Under the pieces are notes generated by a model. That model was given only the letters and a program-made list of their open reading frames with translations, searched no databases and had not been told where the DNA came from. Positions 42,871 to 58,370 of a DNA stretch of 64,000 bases are shown here, one piece after another; positions within the stretch are counted from its first letter, which is position 1, and every line of letters starts with the position of its first letter. Origin of the DNA: Glandiceps talaboti (lineage: Eukaryota; Hemichordata; Enteropneusta; Spengelidae); contig NC_135550.1 in NCBI RefSeq assembly GCF_964340395.1, positions 24,785,176 through 24,849,175 of the forward strand, given 5' to 3'. A program made the position numbers and the translations under genes.

Positions 42871-44655
42871 TTTGCTACTAAGCCTAGCTTACGACGCATA
42901 TGACATCACACATTTGTCATTTGCTCTCAGGGCGACGTGTGATTGGTGCACGTCATGGTTGTGATTAATTCGATTCAACAATTAATTACGAGAAGGGGAG
43001 GTGCTTGTTGTCGTTGATAAAAGCGATAGGACCCGAGATTAACACCTGATAAAGCGGTTTGGATGAAATACATTACAAAGTGGAACAAAGTGTGTGTGAA
43101 TACAGGGCCATTGAAAAACCTCTCGATTAAGTTTCAATCTCAACACAATGCCGCCTTTTTTCTATGTGTAGCGCGACCATGGCCTGCTTATTCCTCTCAT
43201 TTCTCCTAGCCAATCACTCTGTAATCGAGTGTGAAAAACTACTAATACTACTGTTTATGCACTAATTCGATAAACGCAGTTAGCACCCTCTTGAAATGGG
43301 AGAATGGGGGAAAATTTAAACTTCACACAGAGGAAACTTCCCGCCCTTCAATAAATATATTTTGTAGCATAGCGACAATCAGTGGCCAAGAAATGTTAAT
43401 TTCGATGTTCCTTTCAGCCGTGTTTTCTCACCGATTGCATGTCAATAGAAACATGGACCTTTGATTACTTTGAGCTAAGTAGCTATTTCTGCAGGCTTCT
43501 TATCTTTAATTTAGTTGTCATACACGCTATAGTTAGCTACCACCAAGAGCTTCCAATAAGAAGGTATCAAGGCAATACCAACAAAACTAAATCTACACAA
43601 TACCTTCTTGAGATGGCTACTTCAGATTTGGGTAAGGTGAGAATCCCCAAAATCAGTGGCTCCAGTTCTCTCTTATCATTTCGAAACACAAATTCAACTG
43701 TACTTGAGCGCATTACGTCCAGCAAACAAAGTGCTTTCATGTCCGATATAAGCCGCCGGTTTTAATCACTGGAAAGTCTTTCTTTTGAAAGTTAGACTTC
43801 TGTTAAACTTGTTAAAACAATCTGGGGGATTAGTGTAGAGAAGGGTTTTCTTTGTTTGAGTCGAGTTTGGAATATAGTGTGTGAGGTGTTTTCTATGTTC
43901 CACGGCATTGTATACATGTTGAAATTTAACAGAAATATAAAGAAATTACTAAAACATATGCATACAATTATCTATTTGTATGATAATAAAATAAACGTAG
44001 ACCGAGGTAAAGTAAGAACTCATTAGAGCAAAAAATAATTAGTAAATTTAAGTATGGATGTTTATATATATAATGTAGTTATATATCAATGGTTGGTAAG
44101 CAAGTCACTATCCGATAGAGGAAGATGGATACTAACAGAGAGGAGAAGGATGTCACCTTCCACTATTTTCCCCTCCACGACTGTTCCTTTCATCGGTTCA
44201 ATGTACAGAGAAATCTACCAGTCGTTATAGCTAACCAGGCTGCATATTACATGACGAGGGGATTGAATATTGCAGTTAGACCCCACCTGTCCGACTATTT
44301 TGCCCTCATACCTCGTACAGTCGAAATTTAATCGCCACGGCATGCTTTGTTGTTCTCTGTCGACTTGTCTGCTAATTGAACAAAGATCACATTTTTGTTT
44401 GGAGGACTCTTAGATTAACGACCATCCCGGATTGCTATGTTTGGAAAAGACTCGAGATATTCACACAATCGTCCTCATATCATACATACAAAGACTGATA
44501 GTATCACTATCTATGTAATCATCTCACTAGCACCATTCTATATAACATTTTCATACAACTATTCCACCTTATTTCCTTTAAAAATATCACAACAGACGTT
44601 AGAATTGTTGCGAGGGAAATTACATATATATATTTTAAAGATCCGAAATGCTACC
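42871..44655. other. 5' flank of nkx2.2, no further gene seen
   Basis: Short open frames on both strands look like chance: no recognisable domain and no matching splice structure. No repeat family is visible. By position this is the likeliest place for proximal enhancers. Confidence 0.6.
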
Positions 44656-44664
44656 TGGGTGGTC
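44656..44664 (+). promoter_or_regulatory. Exact GLI consensus site, 2.1 kb upstream of nkx2.2
   Basis: The nonamer TGGGTGGTC matches the optimal GLI/Ci binding site exactly. Its distance to the nkx2.2 start codon is 2077 bp on the 5' side. Vertebrate Nkx2-2 is a direct Hedgehog/GLI target with an upstream GLI-bound enhancer. I found no other exact copy in the window by eye. Function here is inferred. Confidence 0.5.
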
Positions 44665-44885
44665 GGTGCAGACTTAACCTGGTAGCGTTGGCTGTCCCAA
44701 TCATTTTTATGGCTAACATCACATTCATCTACAAACCCCTGTCTCATTAGATTGGTACAGCAAGCAAAGGCCACCATTTGTCACTGTCATGCTTTGCCAT
44801 TGAGTGACACTAAAAACAATGCAATGCTTGGGAAAGGTGGAATTTAAAGGCGGGCTCGGCCTTTACGGTCATAATTCTAATACTG

Positions 44886-44945
44886 AACAAAGGTGTACTT
44901 TGCACGTTGGGTGACAAGAAACGTGCCACTTGTCCACTCTTTGAA
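44886..44945. promoter_or_regulatory. TCF/LEF-like sites beside the GLI site
   Basis: AACAAAGG (44886-44893; reverse complement CCTTTGTT fits SCTTTGWW) and CTTTGAA (44939-44945) lie 220-290 bp from the GLI consensus. TCF inputs combine with GLI at vertebrate Nkx2-2. These short motifs are common in AT-rich DNA, so they count only as companions of the GLI site. Confidence 0.3.
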
Positions 44946-45339
44946 CGACAAAATGGCTTTTTAACTCCAGAGCTGTTTAAGCCTTTATTTAAATAGGACC
45001 GAGGCGGCTTAATACGGAGCCGTCGGACTGTAATACCAAGTCGTTAGGAGGTTAATTGCACGCTGATGGACCTAAAAAAAGTTGAGGAGCGACGGGCGGA
45101 AGAAGCCCTATAACAATCACACCTTTGATAGAACGGCACAAATCAAACTGTGTGTAATTTGAAGCTTGAACAGACAGACAAACAAATTGAAGGACTTGGA
45201 CACTACATCTCTACGATCACCTGCTCCGACAGCAATAAATTCCCACATTGGCAAGTTTCACATTGTCTATCATCTCCAGAATTAGCATGATATCGTGAGA
45301 GGTGTTGCGGCGCTAGAAAAAGTCGGGTGGGAGGTTTCA

Positions 45340-45340
<1 letters not shown>
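44946..45340. other. Intergenic DNA between the GLI/TCF patch and the microsatellite cluster
   Basis: No gene or repeat is recognised. Confidence 0.5.
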
Positions 45341-45895
<555 letters not shown>

Positions 45896-48800
45896 CTATA
45901 TGTGTGCATGTCGCCATCTGCCATGGTGGTTACACTGTTCTATCTACACTATAAGTAGCCGAACTCAAGGTACTGCTCATGGGTATTTGGATTAGTATTT
46001 GAAAGATTGCCCTTTGTCATCATCAAAGTTGTCACGTTAGCCAGCGGCTGAAATGGTACTGATGACGAGGACAGTTTTAAATAACTTCAAAGCTATAATG
46101 CTTACATTTCCTCATCAACATAACATAGTTTGAATTTATGAACGTTATATACCGTGACCATGTGAAACGAGTGAAACAAGACAACTAGAGATGAAGAAAA
46201 CAACATTTCACGATTTAGATATATTTCGAATCTGCTGTGTAAGCACTGTGCGAAAATGAATATGTTGTCTTCAATGTACAGTCTATACCTGATACATGGA
46301 GTTAAATACGGTGACCCACAAAGAAAGATAATGGTCGTACCCTAATTGATTTTGTCTGGTATTAAGGCATAATACGTGTTGATGTTGCGTTGATGCTAAT
46401 TATAACATCTAAGCGTTATTAAATCACCGATCCAATCCACCACACCTGACTGTGTCGATTTCACCATCGTCCTCCCATTTGCACCTCGTGTCGACTTCCT
46501 ACATCTCTGCATGATATTACACAGGGTCTATCATAGATGCAAACTGTTTTATTACACCGGGGGAAACACAAACGGTAGCGACTTTGCAATTAAATAACGG
46601 AGTAATTTCAAATTACGACCTCTTTCTATCTTGTTTTTTGTAGTAAATACTAGAAGAAGTGTCAACAGGGGATGACCGCCTAACAATGTAGATCTCGTTA
46701 ATGCTTTCAGGACAGGTGTTGAACGTATTCTCCGAGGATGTAGCTACTTACTGCATCATACGCAAATTTCATTGTTAGCGTACTTGAATTGAGAGCGTAA
46801 CGTCGGTTAATTATATGTGCTATGATAACGATCCTCTAATGCTGAAGCAGTTTAATCTCGAGTGGTTCGATCGCTTGCATGTACGTGTAATCACCCCAAT
46901 ATCACTTCCCCTATGATGCCTGTCCATGGCCCTTTGATACTTTTAAACATCTAAACTGCACACTTGTTTTTTTTTTTGCCGAGTAAAGACTCTACATAAG
47001 GGTGTGTACTCTTGATCTGCACCTCTTCTGTCAAGATCTTGATAAGATACTAAATTTTCTAATCTTATCCGCTCACAACAGCCAATCCAATCCTATCTTC
47101 TTGTCTTGGCTCTTTGATGCATGTTTCGTTAGCTTTTAATATGATAGGTGATTTAAAAGGCCACTCGAAAAACGACTGCTTGAAGCCGCATATCCCAACT
47201 AAACATTACTTATTTAGCAATCATCCAGACTTGAGGAGATTTCACCGATTGCTTTACTCTGGACGAAGTAGCTTCATTTTGCGGCCAAAAAAATGCATCC
47301 TCTTTATATGGAGGGCTGAGTACATTACATTTGTTGTTTACGTCCAAGGCGTATACGATTTCGTCACGACGCAGGAATGCTGGTAAATTTTCACCCCCTT
47401 TTTGTACTACGGTTATCAATCTCAGCAAATGTCTTGTTTTCTGTGTTTATCACCTGCTGAAATGATATACTTTATCCGTTCCAAACAGTGACATATCCAA
47501 CCAACAGACCCACGTAGAGGCTTTAGAAGTGGAAAAACTCGACACCTTTGACAGTGTTTGCGTCCATGCCAGGGGTCTTGCCCTCCAGCCCATTATGGTG
47601 CTTTAAAAGAACAAATAGAGCTCAGGAAATTTCGAAAATATTTCTTTAAAAAGCCCTACACTCAAGAGGCTCCTAGACGGATAGGCGAGCCGCGTGAGCT
47701 AACCGAGTGGGACAGAGAAAGACAAAAGAACTGTGCAATTGAGACACGACCATTGGCGGGATTATGCTAGATGACACTCCTATAGCATGACATTAGAATT
47801 AGGGGTCTATATTCAGTAAATATTGCCACAGTGAACAAAGAGCGGTTGCAAACTATAATCAATCAAACGGTTGGTATATAAAAAGAGACACTAGCAAAGT
47901 GCATTATAAGAACGATCTATTCACACGCACCGCATATATATCATTGGTAGCCATATCTGGGACACAAGTGGGCTGTTCGAAACACCTCCAGTATGCAAGC
48001 AAACACATTGCACTACACTGGTCTTCATTGTGCGGCCATTTTTATTTCACATAGTTTTCCTGTCAGTTGGTCGCATGGTTGCATGATAAACTGAAATGTC
48101 TTCATTTAAATTTTGTCTGTCTCCATAATACACCAGGATCGCGTTTGAAAAAAAAGACACCAGTGCTGGCGTTTGTTTTCTAGAAGAAATTAATTTTTAG
48201 GATATCGTTTTTTCATAGTATGAATTTATCTACATTTAAGGCTCCTATAAACAAAATTAACTTATAATAAGGAGAAAACAAACACACAACAGTCAGTTAT
48301 GAATCGTCTATGTTTTTTTTGAAGGGGAACAAACAAAGTGAAGAGCAAATTCGAGTCTTCGGAAGTTTATAAGCATACTCTAATATTACTTATTGTACTG
48401 TCACGCGCCCAAATTGTCAAGCTTTTCTCTGTCGTCTTTTTTGTAGAGTAAATCTCTACATTTATATGTCGCCTCATTTTGACGGCATGCTATAGTCATA
48501 CAAACATAAAGGCGTCTAGTAATGTGCGCTTTATCAGGAAAAATGTAGAGTCAATGTTTAATTTGGTATCTTAGTTAAAAAATCACACCCAATCGATCGA
48601 TGATGCTTCATCTTTTATAGTGCCCTTTCTTATGCTGTATCGTTATCAGCATCGCATTGACTCGAAAACGACTAAAATGTAAACAATTTGTAATGGCACA
48701 TAAAAAAGTGTGATAATTCAAATGCGACGACCATGTCAGACTGAAATTTTTCAAGGAATCGCTTGGCATACATTTTTGACGATCGTGGCAACTCGGTCAT

Positions 48801-50555
48801 TTGAAATACCGCTCTAAAGACATGTGTAATCACAAACCGGTCCGTGGCGACCAATTTACACTAGGTTGGGAAGGAAACAGGCTTAACCAGAAAGCCGTAA
48901 ATTGGTAACGTGACCTCTGGCAAATGACTGCGATGTGGAGATAAAATGGGAGTGGAATGACTTAGGCTGTGCTTTTATTGACTGTACGATGAATACTCGA
49001 CTATTCTTAATAACACCGTTTACCTGTTTAATTCATGTTTACTCCTACCCTCCTTCAAAAAAAGAAAAAAAACACATTATCGAAAATCTCCCTGCTGGTA
49101 AATAAGCTTTTTCTTATCGGAGATTTTAAGGTCTGTCAGATTTATAAAATATATGGCGACACTTTTCAGAAACATACAGGAAAAACATACAAACCGTGAA
49201 ATATTTACTCTGAGCAATAAATATTCCCATTTAACCAAATTAATGTTTTTATGATAACAACTCTTGGATTAATTTGTTTTATTTTTAGCGAAATGTGTTT
49301 TGTGTTGTTACAAGGCTTCAAAAAACTCACCAGCCGGCCTAAGTACATGTTTTTTCTACAGGGGACTTCTGACAGAGAACTGCAGGTTATAGTATTCGCC
49401 CTAATAGAGTAGCTTTTCTCGGATTAGCCCCACTTCTCTGTAATGTGAAATTGAGAGTCTAAAACGGACAATTTATTTGGCGCGTTTTAGGATCTAAGAG
49501 GAGTAAGTGATTTTTGATTAGTGCGAACAAAGCAGCAAGCTTTTAGCCCAGGTAGCGACCTCCATCGTACCTTAATTGTTAACAAGTGGTAAATCACTTT
49601 AATGAAACATTTATCGCAAATTTCACTCCTTTCAGTATTTCATTTAGAAGTAAATATCGGGAGACTGTGCTACTTATAGCGGTTGTTAATAAAGCTGTTC
49701 GACTGCATTATACGGTGAAATGATGATATAAATGATAATCTGAATGACACGCTACAAGTCGACAACGAGCCGTTGAAAAATATCCCCCCTTGAAATGGTT
49801 TGGTGTCAAGGTGAGACGAGACATTCATCGAGATTAAACGTACTCATTAGGTACGTCATAATACCGTCTCGGTGAAGTTTATATACGGCAAGCCACCACT
49901 GTCCTTCAACGTGTATAAAAAAATCTAAGTATCCATTCATAAAATAAATAAATGTAATCTAACATTTCACGGTATTTATAGCTTCCCGTACGGGAAAATC
50001 TAGACACCCCAGACGTTGTTATCGAAATGGGGGAATTCGTAGGCTTGTATTTCTGGATAACTGATACTTCAAATGGTGGTGTCGGCCACTGAAGGTGTTA
50101 GAAAAAATAGACATTTAAGTAACCGTGACAGCTTCGCCGTTTCATGTCAGATAACGTACCGACTTGAAAACCAACACGAATGAACTCAAATATGTGTAAG
50201 TATTTCTTTTAAAATGATCGAACTGTATGTCAGTTTTAGTCAACATAAAAACGCGTTCGATGACTTTTAATTTCAGCTTGCAAAACTTGGTGTGTTGAAT
50301 CATTTTTAAAGGAAGGCTTGCTTGGATCGAGGAATGTAAGGTGTGCATGAAGGGGTGACGGGTTCACTGAAATGTGACAGCATTTTCTCGAGGGCTTAAT
50401 TGCAGTGTTAGGTATCCCCATTTTGTTCTATTTTCTCTGAAAGCAGACTTACAATTGTGACAAGTGCCTTTTCGAGTTGGAATGCCAGTACCGCGACAGT
50501 GTAAAATGACATCAATATGGTGAGCATTCTGCTTTGGTAACCGACACCTCTCAAT
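45896..50555. other. Intergenic DNA, 5' side of nkx2.2
   Basis: No gene is recognised. Short open frames at 47114-47386 and 47558-47770 (plus) have no domain features. Confidence 0.5.
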
Positions 50556-50567
50556 TCCTTACATATA

Positions 50568-50605
<38 letters not shown>

Positions 50606-50646
50606 CACACACACACATACACATACACATACATACATACATAGTA

Positions 50647-50677
<31 letters not shown>

Positions 50678-50757
50678 CATACTACATACATACATACATA
50701 CGTATACATACATACATACATACATACATACATACATACATACATACATACATACAT

Positions 50758-50792
<35 letters not shown>

Positions 50793-50801
50793 GACACACG
50801 A
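50556..50801. repeat. (CA)n/(CATA)n compound microsatellite
   Basis: A CA run, then CATA repeats with two short interruptions (TAGTATTA near 50641, ACTACA near 50680), then a second CA run. Open frames on the minus strand are artefacts. Confidence 0.96.
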
Positions 50802-53800
50802 ACTCAACCTCTTTTTGAATGTCATGTATTAAGGCAGCAACCATTACGTGCTAATTGAGGGAAATTACAATCTAAATGCTACCATATTTGTAAAGTTTAT
50901 TAGAGAAACAGTGCGCGATGCAAGACTATTGACGCTTTTCACTTTTGAATGAACCGTGTCAATAGATTACTTAACCAACAAATTATTGTGATCTTGAAAA
51001 ACATGTCCGTGTCAATATTGAATCGAAATTTAATTTAACTCTTGGACTACGTTGTGTTGCTCGAGAAACAAACAAGTTCCAGCGTGAGACTTTTTTTTCC
51101 TGTTGATACATGTGTCTGTTTTCTTACTAGTATTCGCATTTCTATCTCTGTCCAAGCCGAGTTAAAAAGTGTTCAACTGACGACTAATTACCGACCGAGT
51201 TTTATGTAAAAGATGACTTGCGGACCAATCATAGTAATGGTATCAACTTGAGGACGCGTTATCGACTGGCGTAGAGGGCTCAATCATGTCAATCAACATA
51301 ATATTTATGAATCACAGTATAACTCGATGTGAAATTTGACCAAATATTTCTACTTTACATTGTTGTAATTTTGATAATGATTAAAGACAGAGCAATAACG
51401 CTAATTAACATATACCCTTGAAATGTATAGCATGCACTTGACAATTGGAATTGAGGTCTATGTATATGACCAACAAGCAGTTTTTCTTTTGTGACAATCA
51501 CCGTGCATTATTTCGGCGACTCTACTCTCGCGGTTCACCTAGATCTGTCCGTGTTTCAATGTCTAGATGGGATTTCCACCAAGGGTATTGTATCTAAATC
51601 AGAGAACGATGGTTTAAGCCTGTCATAGTACATGTTTTGATAATTAAAATGAAACCAACGTCAAAATGGGTATATTTTAACTTGGTTGTGAAATCTTTGA
51701 AGTTATACATAGAGCTGCCATTTAGCCAACCGCGTTCGTTAACTACACGGGAAAAATACCACAGAACAAATGCCGGTGATAAAATACAGCGTTTTCAAAT
51801 GAATAGAATTTTATATACTGTCTACGAGCGGAAATTTATGTCTGGACCCTAATTGTGGCAACCTGCAAAATTAATTTGGTAACACCATAAACCGCTCTGG
51901 GACAATTTATGATGATGCGTAAATGGAAATGAAAAGAAACAGTAGAGGTAAGTTGTCGGTTATTACTACTCGTTCGTATTGAAACAGCACATGTCTGTTT
52001 TCGCTTTGAGTATACATTTTTTCTTTCCGGTGGTAAGTTCTTCAGAGTCGATTTCTACCACCAACATGCACTTCAGAATACTATTATGGGTAAATTCTAC
52101 CACCTCAACTATTTACAGAACTTGTAAAGCGTGAAGACCAAGTAGGCGTAGGATGTGTGTTTTCAATGTGTGGTGATCAACTTGGTGCCGCCACCATACA
52201 CGTCACAGGGGAACACTGATAATATCTATTAGTCATTCAAACCTGTGTTTTGTCAAGTCACGATCTCACTCAATTACTGTTTGTTTTCGCCAAAGCATTT
52301 TGTACAAAAAAACTCAGCTTGCGTGATTAGTTTTTGGAGATTGCCAGAATGGAAAACAGAAAGGAAAGCAGTATTTTCAAAGGAGAGAATACAGAAGCAA
52401 TATTTACCATTTATAATTATGTTGTAGAACGGAAAACGATGAATAAGTAATAATTATATTATAATACACGATATAAGATATAATTTTTTTAATGAAAAGT
52501 CTACAGATTTGTAGAGAGTTCTGTTACGTCGAATAATCCGGTCTTTTTTTGGAAAAGTAGGAAAACAAACAGTTTGACTGGAATAGCATGTTGATTTAGA
52601 ACAGTGAAAGAAACTGACCCAGAAAAAAATTTGGAAAAAAATAAACTTGAAATACTAACACCTTTCTACAGTTTTAGTAACCAGAATATTAGCGGATAAA
52701 TAGAAAACAATGTCAATAACAGCCAAGTAAAAATGTTATTCTTTTTTCTTTGTCGGCTTCAAAGTTAATTTTACGCCTATTATTTTTTAGTGTCTCAACA
52801 GAGCAAGTAGGTAAGTATAAACATATCACTCTAGATAAAACAACAACAAAACAGTTCTTAATAAAATGCCTCTCTTCAGATTCAGTCAACCGCTTACGAT
52901 TTTTATTCTCACACCAATTCATCAATTTTGGGTTTTTATTGACAAATCTGACTTTAAACAGCTTATAATCAACTTTGCATCCAAGGTGAGGTGAAATATT
53001 GGATCAGCATATCAACTAATTTTATTTCTTTTCCCAATTTTCTCCAATATTGATAGCGATAAATTACTACAAACTTCAGTGATGAATGAATGTTTTTTAA
53101 AAAGAAAGAAAGAAGTTTTATTAGCTGTTCTAAACTATCTTTAAATATATCAAAACTTTTCGCGTAAGTATATATTTTGAGTTCTTATTTTTCCTAATTT
53201 CAAATGAAAGTTGATATTCCATAACATGAAGACTCATTTCTCAAACCAAGAATGGTTATACAAAGATTGCCACGAAGCTAATTGCGGGAACCCGGAGTCA
53301 TCCTGATTGGTTGAGATGGAGGTCTGTAACTGTAACGACACTATAACAGTATCTTCTATCTCAAGATGTCTCAAGAAGATGCTTGTATGTTTCAAGCACG
53401 TGACCCTTACGCGGGACAATCCCAAAACGTTGAAATATACGTACAAATTAAATGTAAGTTAAGGCCATTTTACAGAAATCCAAACCGGACAAAACAAGTC
53501 AACTTAAATGACGAAACATCAGTAATATCTGTCTAGATAGAGACTCTTTTCGTTCATTTTCTGATTCACGATTTCCTATTTCAAAATCGTTTTGCCTTTA
53601 GACATCGGGACACGATTGGAAAATTTCAAACGACAAATTATTCAATTTACCAACAATTTGGACTACTATAGTATCACTTACAGCGATTCTCTTTTCGTTT
53701 ACAAAACAGCTCAGTGGCTGTCGGACTCATTTTTTCAACAAAAGTGCGTATTCCGACTGAAAATATTCTTGTACAAATTTTACATAGTGGTTTTAATTCT

Positions 53801-56800
53801 GACGAAACTGACGTAATAATTCTAATAGATTTCTGACATATGTTCCAAAGGGTCGCTGTGTACATCATGTATAATGTGAACCAAAATAACGTGACTTATT
53901 ACAGACATAAACTTCATAGAAGAAAAGATGATATAATCGTCTCGACAAAATAGGTAGATGTCGGTTAAACAGAACATTTGGCCAATTTCTTCAAGCCGGT
54001 ATTTTAGACTAAAACAGACCAGATGTAAATATCGCAATATATTCAATGACACCTGATATAATCCGCCAAACGTACGTGTTACAAGTGCTAGCTGCCTTAA
54101 ACGAACATTTTTGTAATTTTAATGAAATTTTAATTGTGTAGATGGTTATCGAGTTCAGTTGAAAAAACAATCAAACCTAATTTAAGGAATTCCTTTGTTG
54201 CTCAACTTCTGCTCCTTGGTGTAGAATTCAAAAAATAACCCCACAGATCAGAATGCATGGTAACAACACCAACAAATAACAACAACGAATGTCTCTCAAC
54301 TCTTTTGTTCTGTAAGTTTCTACAAGGATATTTACCCTGTTTTGTTTCCACGTTAGAATATACTTTGATACATGTATTCGTTGTTACAAAAGTACGATTC
54401 AAGTGGCAAACGATCGCCAAAACCCGCCATAACATCAGAAGTGTCAAGCTCTCTTGTGGTAGGAATGCGTTTGCCCTTTATCTGTTCAGATCATAACAAA
54501 CCAAATACACTTCTTAGTGAACGAGAAATCTGCCGAAAGATTTGAAAATTACACCCCAAGGGACTGAAATATCGGTTGTAGTGTTTGATCGGTATAAGAC
54601 GAAATTCATTAACAATGTAGGAAGTCTTTTATAGAAAGTTTTCAACCTGAAGCGTTGACATAACAGGAGGGCTTTTTACAAAACGACCTACTTGGATAGA
54701 GATACCATGATTTAACCGAGGCTTCGTTGTATCAAGATCATTTTGAACCCCTTTGCTTTTTTAGTTTACAAAAACTAGAATAAAATGCATATTGAAGTTA
54801 TTGGATATTTCGGCGATATGGAAATTCGGTTCAAACACATTGTAAGTTATACTTGTGATGAAATCGAATTCGGAAAAAAATAACAAAATTTGGTAAATGG
54901 AATTACACATTTATTAGTTTTACACTCGATATATTTGTGGTGGTATCTACACTCTATCGTTCTCACCAAAATCACCAAGCATGTTCATTGATGGGAAAAT
55001 TTAGCCCAGTTACAACATCTCAACAATGTTTATTGGGTGAGTCCTATTTACATGGATGTGTTGTAAACAAAACGGTTGTTGTCGTTCCGTGGGAAGCCAT
55101 TTTTTTTGTCCCTAGCCCTCATGGCAACCGACTCGCCACCATGTTGATCCCTAACAACTTTGAAAACCCAGATTTCTTGAACTTTACGGACATTTTTCTC
55201 TCTAAAAGTAGGTGATGTACAGGCATAAGACTATAATGCAACTTATGTGGGCTTATAAGCGAGATAAGTGAATGTCTAACAGGAAGTTGAAATATCAGAC
55301 AGTAATACCGTAACTCCTATATCATACTCCGGTATCGCACACATTGGTAACGGGCAACGTAGTTCGTCGAAAAAAACACGGCAAATAAGATAGTGAAGAT
55401 TGCAATGACCGATGTCGTGTGAGATTCACCTTTCCTAATTTTGCACCTGCTACTTATCGGCTTGTAATAATGTCTTCAAATAAAAATTCTTGAAATTCAT
55501 AAACCAATGAGCAATGTTTGTTAACTTTGTGGCGCTTCCCATAACGTGTACGATGGCAGGACTTGTCTGCTCTATAAGAAGGTAAACTGGGACGAACAAA
55601 CATGCCAGCTACACCACAACACTGTATTTGTTCGGCTTTGAGAGATACCGTCGATTAGGGTTAACTTTGCCCAACAAGTTTACTTTGTACTCTAGTCGAA
55701 TAAGTCTCAGGGATTACACCAAATTCATTTTGGATTGTGTTTAACTCGGACACGGCACACTGACCGGCAAGCCGAAGAGTTGACTCCGCCACCCCTGCCT
55801 GAATCACCTACAAAACGCGAATAAGGACGTGTTTGTCTTCAAATCCCCACCCCGGCTGTTTGAACTTAGAGTCAGCGCTATGCAATGGCTACCGTGTCTT
55901 GCAAAACATTGAAAGATATTTTACATGTTGACTTATGGTGTTATGAATATGTGTCTAATAATCTTGGATATGTGAAGTATATAAATGATTACAAGCAATG
56001 GCCGAAAATGCCCCAAAGTATGATCACATATATTTGTCCTGAAAGTCTTACTGAACAAAAGCTACAGGATCCCAACGAGTTGTTTTCACCATATCTTGTA
56101 AAGTCTGGTCAAGTGGTGTTGACTTCTGTCGTACCCGTTGCTGTATTTGTTGTCTAACTTTAAACTTGTAGCTCACAAACTAATCTGTACAAAATCAGCG
56201 ATTATTTGTAAGGGTTCTCGACCGTTGAGCTGCAACCAGACTGCACGAGGCCTGGGTCAGCAGTCTCACCAGGCACGATCAGTACCAGAAACGGGTACGG
56301 TCTTTCCAAATAACCAACGAAAATTATGAAGTGTTCACAAGTACATAAGTATATATGTACGCTTGTTTAAAAACGAATCAGGGCGATAAAAGTGGCGCTA
56401 GAACGGCGACACTGACGAAATTGGAGCAGACGATCATACCTAGGGAACCATGTGCACATACGAACACCTGTATGTAAAACACAAGACACCTACCTCACAC
56501 CCAAAGCTTTCCTGGTAGACGAATCTTACACAATCTCCTGGTAACCACGAATGAAAACCACTTCACTTCACCGCAAATCTAAAGTGTTGTGTGTTTTCTT
56601 CGTCTAGCTCGATATTGGACTTCAAAGATTTTAAGAACTGGTCGTGTCCATAATAATAGGTGACTATATATAACTAGCACGCAGACTACAACTGGCCCGT
56701 CAGTTGCCACAGTTCAGTAATGATAGCCAGGCGAGGCTGACAGCGGACAGCGCCATCGCACTGTTCTCTCACGTGTCTTAAACATTTCCGCCCAATCAAA

Positions 56801-58370
56801 AGACAGATATCACTGAAGGAAAATTAATATAATACGCCGTGAAATGATATTCATAGCAACGTGACATGGCCACTCTAAACCATGGATGTACAAATTGAGT
56901 GAACACAATAGCACAAATGAAGGTAGAGACAAATTAGAACGATAATGCTGGCCGATAAGTGGACGATTTAGACCAATCATTCACCCACTCGTTCGTCCAT
57001 TCAGCTTTGTGAACATACCAGTGAGTAAAGACGACGAAATGTGTTGTCTTTAAAAAAAAGTTTTGGATTTTAAAAAAAAAATCGAAAGCGTCGAAATGTT
57101 TACACTTCAGTAACACAAGAAATGACCAATTAGTTTATGTCGAATGTACAACAATAGTGTACGAGAAAGGATACGAATTCTCTCAGGTCGGATCGGACGC
57201 CATTTTTAGTCACTACATAATATACGGCACAGTAGGGCGCCGGTTCACTTGTCGCTCCAGTTCTTATGCTTTTTGCGAACGATATTTAGCGACAGTCATA
57301 TCTATGTGTATAACGACAATAGACTAATTTAAGAAAATCAAATAAATGAAATTTACAAAAATTAACCCCATGTCGATTTCAATCAAGTGTCTGTTACTTG
57401 TTTGAACCGGGCCGAGGAAGGCAAATGAAGTGGTAGCACCAACACACATGTACAAATTCTGAAATCCCTTTCCAAATATTATTTCAAATAATGCATAGAA
57501 AACATATGTTTTTAACGCATTTCTATATCAACCATGTATCTTTCAAATGTATTAATGTATATTAGAATATTTTACAGTGAAATAACTTTGAAATTATGCT
57601 CTATGTTTTTTGTTTGTGCCTATGAGGCGTTTCTTTTGCACACAAATAGATGGAATGTATAATTAACGTAGCGTTCAAATATATTTTACGGAAAAAACCT
57701 GAAATAAGTTAAGATGCTATCCAGTCTCAGTTATGCTAATTCGGTTTCTCAGGTATTTATAATCGATTCAAATTTCAAAATAAGTGAATAATTTGATTAA
57801 TTATATACGATGGATTGCTTTTGAATTTCTTAGCTTTTAAAATTGATATTTTGATCATGGTCGCCATTTTCACATATATTTCCACATGTATTTTCACATA
57901 TATCGCGGTTGTCCTTTCATCGAGAAAAGTAATCACAAACAAATGAAACAAAATCTTTTTAAAAAAATAACATGGAAGATATACCCAGTCACTCACATTA
58001 GCCAGTTGGCTTTTCCTTTAGATTCACAATGAAATAAATCATATTCTTGTCAAAACAAATGTTATTACAAAATATTATTTAAACAAAATTCACCTTTAAA
58101 CTTACTGTAAATATTCCATAAATCAGAGTTTTGAAATTAACACATCTTACACAAAAAATCACAAATAGTCAGTGCTATGATTGTCAAATTCTCCTTGCCT
58201 GTACGTCTCTAAGTGATGTAAGTATCATGATTGAACAGGGAGACAATAATCATTATGGGTATGAAGTATCAGTTACATGAAATATACAACACCGATTATA
58301 TGGAATTTGAAAGACGATACTTGTACAGAGAAAGGTCTAACACACTTTTTACTCCATAAAAGGACAGCGT
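50802..58370. other. Intergenic DNA
   Basis: No coding exon is recognised. A TATATATAA at 56665-56673 is followed by a TCAGTT initiator-like hexamer, but at 37 bp the spacing is loose. A short open frame with a good start context (ATG at 55140, 24 codons) shows no other sign of coding. Confidence 0.5.

Noticed and set aside
55134-55215. Start codon in an ideal GCCACCATG context opening 24 codons
   Set aside because: The peptide shows no recognisable features, and a short motif like this occurs by chance.
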